DNA of 25,297 nt, from assembly GCF_039521325.1 (NCBI RefSeq), contig NZ_BAAACD010000001.1; one strand, 5' to 3'. This DNA comes from Clostridium_X cadaveris. Lineage in GTDB: Bacteria; Bacillota; Clostridia; Clostridiales; Clostridiaceae. Below the pieces are notes generated by a model. The model had not been told where the DNA came from. It saw nothing but the letters and a program-made list of their open reading frames with translations, and searched no databases. This document shows, in pieces, positions 15,436-24,188 of the stretch (positions are counted from its first letter, which is position 1; each line of letters starts with the position of its first letter). Both the position numbers and the translations under genes were made by a program.

Positions 15436-15464
15436 ATTATAACGCTATATACTACTTATGTCAC
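15436..15464 (-). promoter_or_regulatory. possible internal promoter of hfq
   Basis: On the - strand GTGACA (15464-15459), 17 nt, TATAAT (15441-15436). The -35 lies in the last codons of miaA and the -10 just past its stop. Five of six and six of six consensus matches. Confidence 0.6.
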
Positions 15465-16377
15465 TTAATATTTTATTTACTATATCATTCTGAGATATTA
15501 TGTCTTTATCTAAATATTTAACCCTGTTGTCTTTTCTAAACCATGTTAGCTGCCTTTTAGCATAATTTCTACTTCCCTGCTTTATCATATCTTTAGCCTC
15601 TTCTAAAGATATATTTCCATCTAAGTAATGTAAAAGTTCTTTATAACCTATTCCATTCATAGATTGCATCTCAGAATTGTAACCTAAATCTTTTAATTTT
15701 TGAACTTCTTCTAAAAGTCCATCATCAAACATTATGTCTACTCTTTTATTTATTCTTTCGTAAAGCTCGCCTCTATTCATGGTAAGCACATAATAATATA
15801 CATCATAAGGAACGTCATACTTTTTTTCGCCTATATTATATTCGCTAAATGGTTTACCTGTGATTTTAAACACCTCTAGAGCTCGTATAACACGCTTTAA
15901 GTTGTTATAATGAATATTCTTAGCACTTATGCTATCAACTTCTTCTAAAAGTTTATGAACGTATTCTTTTCCCTTTTCTTTAGCAAGAGATTCTAAATAT
16001 ATTCTGTATTCATCATCTTTATTTCCATCAGTAAAGGAAAGATTGCATATTATAGAATCTATATATAATCCAGTGCCTCCTACTAGCATTGGAAGCTTTC
16101 CTCTTGACTTAATATCATTTATTAATTTTGAAGCTCGTTCTTTAAAATCCGCTACAGTGAAACTTTCATTAGGCTCTATTATGTCTATCATGTGATGAGG
16201 AATTCCGTCCATTTCCTCACTTGTAATCTTAGCAGAACCTATATCCATATATTTGTATATCTGCATAGAGTCACAAGAGATTATTTCCCCATTGAGTTTA
16301 TGAGCGAGTTCTATAGATAAACTTGTTTTCCCCACTGCAGTAGGACCGCTCAAAACCAAAATTTTATTATCTGTCAT
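15445..16377 (-). CDS. miaA: tRNA dimethylallyltransferase MiaA
   Basis: Transfers a dimethylallyl group to N6 of adenosine 37 in tRNAs reading UNN codons, giving i6A. The 310-residue protein has the P-loop GPTAVGKT (residues 11-18), ISCDSMQIYKYMDIGSAK (Asp36-Ser37 region), LVGGTGLYIDSI, RVIRALEV and the C-terminal YAKRQLTWFRKD. It starts 8 nt downstream of mutL, so it is co-transcribed with mutS-mutL. MiaB, which adds the methylthio group to the i6A product, is encoded first in the same gene run. Confidence 0.96.
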   Translation of the reverse strand: MTDNKILVLSGPTAVGKTSLSIELAHKLNGEIISCDSMQIYKYMDIGSAKITSEEMDGIPHHMIDIIEPNESFTVADFKERASKLINDIKSRGKLPMLVGGTGLYIDSIICNLSFTDGNKDDEYRIYLESLAKEKGKEYVHKLLEEVDSISAKNIHYNNLKRVIRALEVFKITGKPFSEYNIGEKKYDVPYDVYYYVLTMNRGELYERINKRVDIMFDDGLLEEVQKLKDLGYNSEMQSMNGIGYKELLHYLDGNISLEEAKDMIKQGSRNYAKRQLTWFRKDNRVKYLDKDIISQNDIVNKILSDISSI

Positions 16378-16385
16378 ATATCCTC

Positions 16386-18308
16386 CTATTGAATCCTTTT
16401 AAATCTTTTTTCCAGTTCATATAAAGTGAATTTTATAATGGTAGGTCTTCCATGGGGGCAAGTGTATGGATCTTCCATATATTTCACCTCATCTATAAGA
16501 TGTTTCATTTCATCTAATGTAAGCTCTTCATTAGCTTTCACCGCTTTTTTGCATGCCATCTGTGCTATTTTATTGTACTTAACATCCTCTACGCTGCCGC
16601 TTCCTAAATTCTTTATATCATTAAGCGTAGCTATAAAGAATTCCTTTAAATCTGCTTTACCTAAGATATAAGGACATTCTTTTATATTTAATGTATTATC
16701 TCCAAATATTTCAATATTAAAACCTGAGTTTTTGAAAACATCCTGATTTTCTAAATAAAAAGCGAAATCTTCATCACTTAATTCAAATACAAGAGGCATT
16801 AAAAGAGGCTGGCTTATTATATTTCTAGTTTTAATCTCTCTTTTATATCTTTCAAACAGCATTTTTTCGTGAGCTGCATGCTGATCTATTAGATACAAAT
16901 CACTATTATATTCTCCTATTATATAAGTCTTATTAAACTGGCCTATTATCCTTATAGGAGGAAGTTTTGGAGTTATTTTAGTATCAGCAATGCAAGTGCT
17001 ATTAGATTTAAGATCCACCGGTATTTCTACTTTTAAAGGCTCATTTTGAATCTCATCAGTATAAGGTTTAAAGTTTTCAGAACTTACGTTCTTTTCTTTG
17101 AAAGAACCATGATTTATGATATTATTTTCTTTCAAAAGTTCTGTATCCTTATTATCTGTGATTAGTGCATTTTCATCTTTTGAAGTATTCTCATAAAGCT
17201 TTCTTTCATTAGATATTACAGGCTCATTTATTAAAATATCTTTTGATAAATAGGATAAATTCTCATAGCTTTGGTCTTTGGAAGCTTCTTTTTCCTCTGG
17301 AAGCATGAAAGAGTCTTCTAACGACCTGCGAAGAGCACTATGAACAGCATCAAATATGAGCTTGAAGATTTTTCTTTCATCTGAAAATTTAATTTCTGAT
17401 TTTGTAGGATGTATATTTACATCTATAAGTTCAGGATATATATCTAAAAACAATAGGAAGAATGGGAATTTGTTTATTGGTAAAAATGATTTAAAAGCAT
17501 TTTCTACAGCTGTTATAATAAATCTATTTTTGATAAATCTTTTATTTACAAATATACTTTGATGGCTTCGACTTCCTCTGCTTATAGATTCATTACCTAT
17601 ATATCCGTATACTGACGCTTCATCTATATGTCCTTCAAAATAATTGAGGTTATCCATTATATTTTTATCATAAACCGCTCTAATGCAGTCAGCTAAATTC
17701 CCTGTTCCGTATGTCCTTAGAGATTTTTTGCCGTTATTATAAAATGTTATTGCTATATCTTTGTTTGCAAGAGCAATTTTGTTTACAATATCGCTTATTA
17801 TAGCACTCTCTCTTGAAGTACTTTTTAAAAATTTCTTACGTGCAGGTACATTAAAGAATAAGTCTTTTACCTCTATAATAGTTCCTTTGTTAGAGCCAGT
17901 ATCATTGATTTCTGATATAGTCCCTCCATCTACTATGATTTCTCTTCCATATTCGAATTCTTCTGTTCTGCTTGTAAGCTTAGTGTGAGAAACTGCTGCA
18001 ATACTAGCTAAGGCTTCTCCTCTAAAACCCATAGTTGTTATATTAAATAAATCATCTGCTCCTTTTATTTTGCTTGTAGCATGGGGCAAAAACGCCTTAT
18101 CTATATCTTGAGGATGTATACCTATACCATCATCGATAATACGTATAAGAGACTCTCCTCCATCTTTGATTTCTATAGTTATATTTTTAGCATCAGCATC
18201 TATGCTGTTTTCTAGAAGTTCTTTTACAACAGAAGAAGGTCTTTCAACCACTTCTCCTGCTGCTATTTTATTTGATGTGTCAATATCAAGAAGATTTATT
18301 CGTTTCAA
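16386..18308 (-). CDS. mutL: DNA mismatch repair protein MutL
   Basis: Links mismatch recognition by MutS to strand incision. The 640-residue protein has an N-terminal GHKL ATPase domain (ELLENSIDAD with Glu30 and Asn34, IDDGIGI near 58-64, TMGFRGEALASI), a variable acidic linker (about 330-445), and a C-terminal dimerisation/endonuclease domain with DQHAAHEKMLFER (from about residue 475), ACKKAVKANEEL and CPHGRPTII. The DQHA-x2-E motif marks the nicking type of MutL found in bacteria without MutH and Dam-directed repair. It follows mutS by 13 nt. Confidence 0.97.
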   Translation of the reverse strand: MKRINLLDIDTSNKIAAGEVVERPSSVVKELLENSIDADAKNITIEIKDGGESLIRIIDDGIGIHPQDIDKAFLPHATSKIKGADDLFNITTMGFRGEALASIAAVSHTKLTSRTEEFEYGREIIVDGGTISEINDTGSNKGTIIEVKDLFFNVPARKKFLKSTSRESAIISDIVNKIALANKDIAITFYNNGKKSLRTYGTGNLADCIRAVYDKNIMDNLNYFEGHIDEASVYGYIGNESISRGSRSHQSIFVNKRFIKNRFIITAVENAFKSFLPINKFPFFLLFLDIYPELIDVNIHPTKSEIKFSDERKIFKLIFDAVHSALRRSLEDSFMLPEEKEASKDQSYENLSYLSKDILINEPVISNERKLYENTSKDENALITDNKDTELLKENNIINHGSFKEKNVSSENFKPYTDEIQNEPLKVEIPVDLKSNSTCIADTKITPKLPPIRIIGQFNKTYIIGEYNSDLYLIDQHAAHEKMLFERYKREIKTRNIISQPLLMPLVFELSDEDFAFYLENQDVFKNSGFNIEIFGDNTLNIKECPYILGKADLKEFFIATLNDIKNLGSGSVEDVKYNKIAQMACKKAVKANEELTLDEMKHLIDEVKYMEDPYTCPHGRPTIIKFTLYELEKRFKRIQ

Positions 18309-18321
18309 AATACATCACACC

Positions 18322-21000
18322 CTAACGTAATTTTTTGGCTTTCCTTATGACCTCATAAAATGAATTCATAGCTTCCAGTGGAGTCATAGACATTATATCT
18401 ATTTCTCCTAAATCTTGAATAAATGTATCTTTTTCAAGATCATTAAAGGATATTTGAAGTTCATTATTTTTATTCTTGTGCTTTTTAGTAGAAGAAGCTT
18501 TTATCTCTTTTTTAGCTTCTTCTTTTACTTCATCTAAAGTAACGGCTGCAGCATTGTTTTCATAAGAATTAGATATTTTTGTAGAATGATTAGAGGATTT
18601 TTCATCTTCTAGGGATTTTAAAATTGTTTTGGCTCTTTCTACTACTTCTTTAGGCAGACCAGCAAGTTTAGCAACTTCTATACCATAAGACTGATCCGCT
18701 CCCCCCTCTACTATTTTTCTTAAAAATATGATATTGTTGTTAAGCTCCTTTACCGCAACAGAATAATTCTTAACTCCTTGAATTTTTCCTTCTAGAGCAG
18801 TGAGTTCATGATAATGTGTTGCAAAAAGAGTTTTACATCTAAGATTTTTGTTGTTGCATATATACTCTATAACTGACCAAGCAATACTTAAACCATCGTA
18901 AGTACTTGTTCCACGTCCTACCTCATCTAATAGTACTAAGCTTTTATTAGTTGCATTTTTTAATATATTAGAAACTTCCCACATTTCCACCATGAATGTA
19001 CTCTTACCGCCAGATAGATCATCAGAAGCTCCTATTCTAGTAAATATCTTGTCACATATAGATATGTTTGCTTCTTTTGCAGGTACGAAAGATCCTATTT
19101 GAGCCATTATAGTTATTAAGGCTACTTGACGCATATAGGTAGATTTTCCTGCCATATTAGGTCCTGTAATTATTAAAAGCTCATTGTCACTGCAGTTTAG
19201 TTTAGTATTATTACTTACAAAAGTTCCGCTATCAATTACTTTTTCTACTACAGGATGACGACCTTCTACAATTGTAAGTTCATCACTATCATTTATTGAT
19301 GGTTTTACAAAATTATTTTCTAATGCTATTCTGCTGAAATTAGCTAAAGTATCAAGCTCACCTAATATTTTAGCACTAATCTGCATCCTTCCTATTTGCT
19401 TTTCTATGCTGTCTCTTATAGAAAGGAATAGTTCATATTCTAATGAGCATAATTTTTCTTCTGCACCTAGAATTTTATTTTCCATCTCTTTTAAATCTTC
19501 AGTAATAAATCTTTCTGCATTAGCCAAGGTTTGTTTTCTTATGTAACGTCCTTCGGGAATAGAACTATAGTTCGCTTTGCTTATTTCTATATAGTATCCG
19601 AATACTTTATTATAACCTACCTTTAAAGACTTAATGCCAGTAACTTCTCTTTCTGTATTTTCTAAAGAAGCTATCCATTGCTTACCATGAAATTTTGCAT
19701 CTCTATACTCATCTACATATTTGTTGAATCCTTCTTTTATTATGTTTCCTTCTTTTAAAGTTATAGCTGGGTTAGAACATATGGATTCATCAATAAGAGC
19801 TGCAATATCTTTTAATTCATCAAGATTATCATACATATCTTTAAGTATTGGTGAATTAAATTCCTTTAAAATATCTTTTATAGGAGGGATGTTTTCTATG
19901 GAGTTTTTCAATGTCAATAGTTCTTTTGCATTAACATTTTTAGAAGATATCTTTCCTACAAGCCTTTCTATATCATAAATTCTTTTTAATGCATCTTCTA
20001 AGAGCTCGCACTGATTAAGGTTTTTCAATATTTCCTCTACGCCCTCGAGTCTTTTCTCGATTTCATTTTTCGTTATTAAAGGCTGATCTATCCATCTTCT
20101 TAAAGTTCTGCTTCCCATAGCTGTGGAGCATTTATCTAGAACCCAAAGAAGACTTCCTCTTTTTCCTTTATCTCTTATATTTTCTGTAAGCTCTAAATTT
20201 CTTCTAGAGTTTATATCTATAGTCATTGTATCTTTGATACTATAAAATTCTATAGCATTTATATTAGTAAGAGATACCTTTTGAGTTTCAAATATATATT
20301 TAAGAATTCCATTTATACATTTTAAAGATACAGGATGGGTGCTAGATGTGTTATTTCCAAATCGCTCTTTTATCATAGCTTCATCTATCTCTTCAAAGTA
20401 ATCTAAAGGCCTTTCTGTGATAACTGAACTACCATCTAATTCTAAGGATTCTATTATAGATTTTGATGATGGCGGGCATAATATTTCTGTTGGTTTAAAT
20501 TTAGAGATTTCGTCACTTATTATTGATATTTCATCTCTAAAGCATGTATTGTAAAATTCTCCTGTTGATATATCAACGAAGCTTAAAGACAAGAATCCAT
20601 CTTCATCATAAATAGTCATTATAAAATTATTTTTATTTTCATCTATAAAACTATCATCGTTAAAAGTTCCAGGGGTTATTATCTTTATTACATCTCTTTT
20701 AACTATTCCCTTGGCAAGTGCTGGGTCCTCGACTTGTTCACAAATAGCAACCTTATATCCTTTTGAAATAAGACGACCTATGTATCCTTTAGCTGCGTGA
20801 TGAGGAATTCCACACATAGGAGCTCTCTCTTCCATACCGCAGTCTTTACCTGTTAGTACCAGCTCTAATTCTTTAGAGGCTATCTCCGCATCTTTAAAGA
20901 ACATTTCATAAAAGTCACCAAGTCTGAAAAATAAAATACAATCTTCATGTCTGGCTTTTATCTGCATATACTGCTCCATCATTGGAGTCAATTTCATCAT
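18322..21000 (-). CDS. mutS: DNA mismatch repair protein MutS
   Basis: Dimeric ATPase that recognises mispairs and small loops. The 892-residue protein has the mismatch-reading Phe-x-Glu in GDFYEMF (Phe30, Glu32), connector, lever and clamp domains, and an ABC-type ATPase with Walker A GPNMAGKSTYMR (near 613-624) and Walker B LVLLDEVGRGTSTYDG (near 687-702). A Lys/Ser-rich C-terminal linker holds QISF near the end, resembling the beta-clamp-binding motif of Bacillus MutS. Two adjacent ATGs (21000 and 20997) are possible; AAGGAGGG at 21005-21012 favours the second slightly on spacing. A terminator-like hairpin and a 15-bp palindrome lie just upstream. Confidence 0.97.
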   Translation of the reverse strand: MMKLTPMMEQYMQIKARHEDCILFFRLGDFYEMFFKDAEIASKELELVLTGKDCGMEERAPMCGIPHHAAKGYIGRLISKGYKVAICEQVEDPALAKGIVKRDVIKIITPGTFNDDSFIDENKNNFIMTIYDEDGFLSLSFVDISTGEFYNTCFRDEISIISDEISKFKPTEILCPPSSKSIIESLELDGSSVITERPLDYFEEIDEAMIKERFGNNTSSTHPVSLKCINGILKYIFETQKVSLTNINAIEFYSIKDTMTIDINSRRNLELTENIRDKGKRGSLLWVLDKCSTAMGSRTLRRWIDQPLITKNEIEKRLEGVEEILKNLNQCELLEDALKRIYDIERLVGKISSKNVNAKELLTLKNSIENIPPIKDILKEFNSPILKDMYDNLDELKDIAALIDESICSNPAITLKEGNIIKEGFNKYVDEYRDAKFHGKQWIASLENTEREVTGIKSLKVGYNKVFGYYIEISKANYSSIPEGRYIRKQTLANAERFITEDLKEMENKILGAEEKLCSLEYELFLSIRDSIEKQIGRMQISAKILGELDTLANFSRIALENNFVKPSINDSDELTIVEGRHPVVEKVIDSGTFVSNNTKLNCSDNELLIITGPNMAGKSTYMRQVALITIMAQIGSFVPAKEANISICDKIFTRIGASDDLSGGKSTFMVEMWEVSNILKNATNKSLVLLDEVGRGTSTYDGLSIAWSVIEYICNNKNLRCKTLFATHYHELTALEGKIQGVKNYSVAVKELNNNIIFLRKIVEGGADQSYGIEVAKLAGLPKEVVERAKTILKSLEDEKSSNHSTKISNSYENNAAAVTLDEVKEEAKKEIKASSTKKHKNKNNELQISFNDLEKDTFIQDLGEIDIMSMTPLEAMNSFYEVIRKAKKLR

Positions 21001-21011
21001 CTTTCCCTCCT

Positions 21012-21026
21012 TACATCATTGATGTA
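21012..21026. repeat. 15-bp palindrome directly upstream of the mutS Shine-Dalgarno
   Basis: TACATCA-T-TGATGTA on the + strand, perfect 7-bp arms around one base. It lies between the miaB terminator and the mutS ribosome-binding site. It could be an operator or an RNA stem affecting mutS translation. Confidence 0.6.
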
Positions 21027-21031
21027 GAAAA

Positions 21032-21054
21032 AGCTCTTAAAAAAATTAAGAGCT
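21032..21054 (-). terminator. terminator-like hairpin between miaB and mutS
   Basis: On the - strand AGCTCTTAA / TTAAGAGCT (9 bp), a loop of five T, followed by a T tract. Only about 30 nt lie between it and the mutS start, leaving no room for a separate promoter downstream. Confidence 0.75.
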
Positions 21055-21061
21055 GATTTCC

Positions 21062-22423
21062 TTATAATACTTCTTCTCCCTTTAAAGAAAATGAAGAGGC
21101 TTTTGTTATCTTTACATTTACAAGCTTTCCTATACTGTCTTTAGAACCTGTAAAGTTTACTAGCTTACCGGTTCTAGTTCTTCCCATAAGCTTATTATCA
21201 TCATTTTTACTTGGTCCTTCAACTAGTACCTCTACACATTTTCCTTCATACTCTAAGTTCTTTTTAGCACATATTTCATTAACAACTTCTACAAGTCTAT
21301 TGAAGCGTTCATGTTTAACAGAATCATCTACTTGATTAAGCATCATATCTGCAGGAGTATATTTTCTTCTTGAATAGATAAAAGTAAATGCTGAATCATA
21401 TTCAACTTCTTTTATCATATCTAAAGTTCCTTCAAAGTCTTCTTCGCTTTCTCCTGGGAATCCAACTATTATATCTGTAGTTATAGCAACTCCAGGTATT
21501 TCTTTTTTAATTTTCTCTATTATTGATAAATATTTTTCTCTATCATAATGTCTATTCATCTTCTTTAAGATATCATCTGAGCCGCTTTGTACTGGAAGAT
21601 GGATTTGTTCGCATATCTTTCCGCAGTCTCTTATAGCGTAGATAACATCATCAGATAGATCCTTAGGATGAGATGTCATGAATCTTATTCTCTCAAGACC
21701 GTCAATTTCATTTATCCTTCTTAGAAGCTTTGCAAAGTCAATTTCCTCATCTAAGCCCTTTCCGTAGGAATTTACGTTTTGTCCTAAAAGAGTTATTTCC
21801 TTATATCCATTAGCTACAAGATCCTTTATCTCATTTTCTATATCTTCAGGCTTTCTGCTTCTTTCTCTTCCTCTAACATAAGGAACTATACAGTATGTAC
21901 AGAAGTTGTTACATCCATACATTATAGTTACAAATGCTTTTATAGAACTTTCTCTATCTAAAGGAAGTCCTTCAACTATTTCTGTCTCTTCATTATAGAT
22001 TTCACATACAGCTTTTCCTTCTTGTTTAACTCTATTTAAATACTCTGGGAATTTATAAGCGTTATGAGTACCAAAAATCATATCTACAAATGGGAACTTT
22101 TCCATTATTTCTTCAGCCATTCCCTTTTGCTGCATCATACATCCGCATATTCCTATTATAAGGTCAGGTCTCTTTTTCTTTAATCCTTTTAAAGCTCCTA
22201 AGTTTCCGAAGACTTTAAGTTCTGCATTTTCTCTTACACAACAAGTATTGAATATGATTATAGAAGCTTCTTCTTTATTTTCTGCCTTTTCATATCCCAT
22301 TGACTTAAGCATACCTGACATTTTCTCTGAATCTTCTTCATTCATCTGACATCCAAAAGTAGAAATGAAAAAGCTTTCTTTTTTATTTAAATTATCAGTA
22401 ATTATTTCATTATTATCTATCAT
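21062..22423 (-). CDS. miaB: tRNA-2-methylthio-N6-dimethylallyladenosine synthase MiaB
   Basis: Radical-SAM methylthiotransferase converting i6A37 to ms2i6A37 in tRNA. The 453-residue protein has the N-terminal cluster cysteines C25 (TFGCQMNEEDSE), C61 (NTCCVRE) and C95 (GICGCMMQQ), the radical-SAM cysteines C171, C175, C178 (YGCNNFCTYCIVPYVRGRERSR), and a C-terminal TRAM domain (about 387-453). TFGCQMNE and CIVPYVRGRERSR are MiaB hallmarks. The ATG at 22423 has GGAGGA 5 nt upstream; the longer in-frame start at 22516 has no Shine-Dalgarno. It heads the run miaB-mutS-mutL-miaA-hfq. Confidence 0.96.
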   Translation of the reverse strand: MIDNNEIITDNLNKKESFFISTFGCQMNEEDSEKMSGMLKSMGYEKAENKEEASIIIFNTCCVRENAELKVFGNLGALKGLKKKRPDLIIGICGCMMQQKGMAEEIMEKFPFVDMIFGTHNAYKFPEYLNRVKQEGKAVCEIYNEETEIVEGLPLDRESSIKAFVTIMYGCNNFCTYCIVPYVRGRERSRKPEDIENEIKDLVANGYKEITLLGQNVNSYGKGLDEEIDFAKLLRRINEIDGLERIRFMTSHPKDLSDDVIYAIRDCGKICEQIHLPVQSGSDDILKKMNRHYDREKYLSIIEKIKKEIPGVAITTDIIVGFPGESEEDFEGTLDMIKEVEYDSAFTFIYSRRKYTPADMMLNQVDDSVKHERFNRLVEVVNEICAKKNLEYEGKCVEVLVEGPSKNDDNKLMGRTRTGKLVNFTGSKDSIGKLVNVKITKASSFSLKGEEVL

Positions 22424-22456
22424 AACTTCCTCCAAAATTCTTTTAATTTCTTTAGT

Positions 22457-22465
22457 ATTATAACA
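22457..22465 (-). promoter_or_regulatory. extended -10 promoter of miaB
   Basis: On the - strand TGTTATAAT (TATAAT at 22462-22457), about 34 nt upstream of the miaB ATG, with only a weak TTATTT 17 nt further up. Confidence 0.5.
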
Positions 22466-22533
22466 TAATAAGCTATATAAAATAAAGACTAGGGTTTTTT
22501 TGTAATTTATAGTCATATGTATTTGAGAACCAC

Positions 22534-22552
22534 TATAAATAATTTATTTATA
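22534..22552. repeat. AT-only palindrome between miaB and the small ORF
   Basis: TATAAATAA-T-TTATTTATA, perfect 9-bp arms, flanked by imperfect GAACCAC / GTGGCTC pairing that would extend the hairpin. There is no adjacent T tract. It lies in the divergent control region upstream of miaB. Confidence 0.5.
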
Positions 22553-22630
22553 TATTGTGGCTCTAAACAAATATTGTACTTTATTGATAAACTCTTTATA
22601 AGCTTATACATGTATTGATATATTTACAGA

Positions 22631-22644
22631 AAATATCGATATTT
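22631..22644. repeat. 14-bp palindrome upstream of the small ORF
   Basis: AAATATCGATATTT, a perfect palindrome about 52 nt before the ATG at 22697. It is operator-like in size; the binding protein, if any, is unknown. Confidence 0.4.
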
Positions 22645-22696
22645 CTTAATAAAATATCCTCTTTTAGGCAAAACTAGTGCTAAAGGAGTGATAAGT

Positions 22697-22867
22697 ATGT
22701 ATGATGCAAAAAAAGATCCAAAAGACAACTTAAATACAATTAACAAGTTTAATTCTATAATTGATCGTGGTTTTTATAATGGAACTTCGTATAATTTAGT
22801 TTACAACAAAACTTGTTATATTCCAAAAGAAAATATTATAACTGAAATCAATAATGGTTTAGAATGA
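22697..22867 (+). CDS. 56-residue hypothetical protein
   Basis: A short frame with a near-ideal Shine-Dalgarno (AAAGGAGTGAT, 22683-22693) 3 to 8 nt before the ATG. It begins MYDAKKDPKDNLNTINKFNS, is Asn/Lys/Tyr-rich, has one Cys (residue 40) and no membrane segment or signal peptide, and ends EINNGLE. It lies 39 nt before the aminotransferase on the same strand with no terminator between, so the two are likely co-transcribed. I recognise no family. The strong ribosome-binding site and operon position are the reasons for calling it real. Confidence 0.6.
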   Translation: MYDAKKDPKDNLNTINKFNSIIDRGFYNGTSYNLVYNKTCYIPKENIITEINNGLE

Positions 22868-22906
22868 TACTGATTTTAAAGTTAAGTTTTAAGGGGAGAG
22901 GGAAAA

Positions 22907-24103
22907 ATGAATTTATCAAACCGAAGTAATAGTATGCAGTTTTCTCCAATACGTAAATTGGTACCTTTTGCAGAGGAAGCAAAAAAACATGGAAAAAAAG
23001 TTTATCCATTAAATATAGGGCAACCTGATATAGAAACACCTAGAGAATTCTTTAAAGGAATACAAACTTATGAGAAAAAAGTTTTAAAATACTCCGATTC
23101 TTTAGGGGACAAAAAACTTATAAATAGTTTTATTGATTATTATAAAGAATGGGATATACATTTAGAAAAGGATGAAATTCTTATAACATGTGGAGGTAGT
23201 GAAGCTTTACTGTTTGCATTAATGACTATCTGTGATATAGGAGATGAGGTTTTAATCCCAGAGCCTTTCTATACAAACTATAACACTTTTGCTGATATTT
23301 CAGGTGTTACAATATCCTCTATATTGACAAGGCCTGAGGATGGATTTCATCTTCCTTCTAAAGAAGAGATAGAAAAAAGGATAAATCCAAGAACTAAAGC
23401 AATTTTAATGTCTAATCCAAGTAATCCTACGGGTGTAGTTTATACTCCTGAAGAAATAAAAATTCTTGCTGATATAGCTGTTGAAAATGATATTTTTATA
23501 ATTACAGACGAAGTTTATAGGGAATTCGTATATGATGATTGTAAGTATACTCCTATGATGACAATTAAGCATGCATGGAACAATATAATCCTTATAGATA
23601 GCATATCTAAAAGATATAGTGCTTGTGGTGCTCGTATAGGGGTTTTAGCTTCTAAAAATAAGGAAGTAATAACTCAATGTACTAAACTTTGTCAAGCACG
23701 ATTATCGGTATCCAGTGTTGATCAAATTGGTGCTGCTAATTTAATTAATACTCCGAAAATTTATTTTAAAAAAGTTAATGAAAAGTATGCAAAAAGAAGG
23801 GACATACTGTATTCTGCATTAAAAACTATACCTGGAGTTGTATGTGAAAAGCCTGCAGGTGCTTTCTATATAGTTGCGAAGCTCCCTATTAAAAATTGTG
23901 AGCATTTTGCCAAATGGCTCCTTACAGACTATTCTTATGAAAATAAAACAATATTTTTAACACCGGCTCAAGATTTTTACATCACCGAGGGATTAGGAAA
24001 AGACCAAGTTCGAATCTCATACTGTATTAAAAGTGATGAGCTAAAAGAAGCTGGATATATACTTAATAAAGCGTTGAATACCTATAAAGAATTATATGAA
24101 TAA
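22907..24103 (+). CDS. class I PLP-dependent aminotransferase (aspartate aminotransferase-like)
   Basis: Soluble fold-type I aminotransferase of the AspB/subgroup Ib type; the amino donor is not assignable. The 398-residue protein shows LNIGQPDIETP, CGGSEALLFA (PLP phosphate region, about 95-104), SNPSNPTGVVY (Asn173), ITDEVYREF (Asp201, Tyr204), DSISKRYSACGARIG with the PLP lysine Lys235 and phosphate-binding Arg243, and a C-terminal QVRISYC whose Arg should bind the substrate carboxylate. GGGGAGAGGG is just upstream of the ATG. It follows the 56-residue gene in a probable two-gene unit and ends at a large bipartite hairpin. Confidence 0.92.
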   Translation: MNLSNRSNSMQFSPIRKLVPFAEEAKKHGKKVYPLNIGQPDIETPREFFKGIQTYEKKVLKYSDSLGDKKLINSFIDYYKEWDIHLEKDEILITCGGSEALLFALMTICDIGDEVLIPEPFYTNYNTFADISGVTISSILTRPEDGFHLPSKEEIEKRINPRTKAILMSNPSNPTGVVYTPEEIKILADIAVENDIFIITDEVYREFVYDDCKYTPMMTIKHAWNNIILIDSISKRYSACGARIGVLASKNKEVITQCTKLCQARLSVSSVDQIGAANLINTPKIYFKKVNEKYAKRRDILYSALKTIPGVVCEKPAGAFYIVAKLPIKNCEHFAKWLLTDYSYENKTIFLTPAQDFYITEGLGKDQVRISYCIKSDELKEAGYILNKALNTYKELYE

Positions 24104-24157
24104 AGGAACTTCTGCTCTCTAGGGCTAATTTATGCCTAGAGAGTTGAAAGTTCCTTT
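24102..24157. terminator. large two-part hairpin terminator after the aminotransferase
   Basis: Outer stem AAAGGAACTT / AAGTTCCTTT (10 bp), a small internal loop, and an inner stem CTCTCTAGG / CCTAGAGAG (9 bp) with an 11-nt loop. It starts inside the stop codon and ends in TTTTAT. It can serve the convergent GNAT gene from the other strand. Confidence 0.8.
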
Positions 24158-24188
24158 TATGTTAAGCAAAAGTATCTTTGCTCCATGG

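Noticed and set aside
16426..17988. Open frames of 68-81 codons antisense to mutL
   Set aside because: They are mirror frames of mutL without ribosome-binding sites. Similar antisense frames within ftsK, rimO, recA and mutS were dismissed for the same reason.
22424..22696. T-box or other riboswitch upstream of the small ORF and aminotransferase
   Set aside because: No T-box core sequence, no terminator with T tract before 22697, and no riboswitch core that I recognise.
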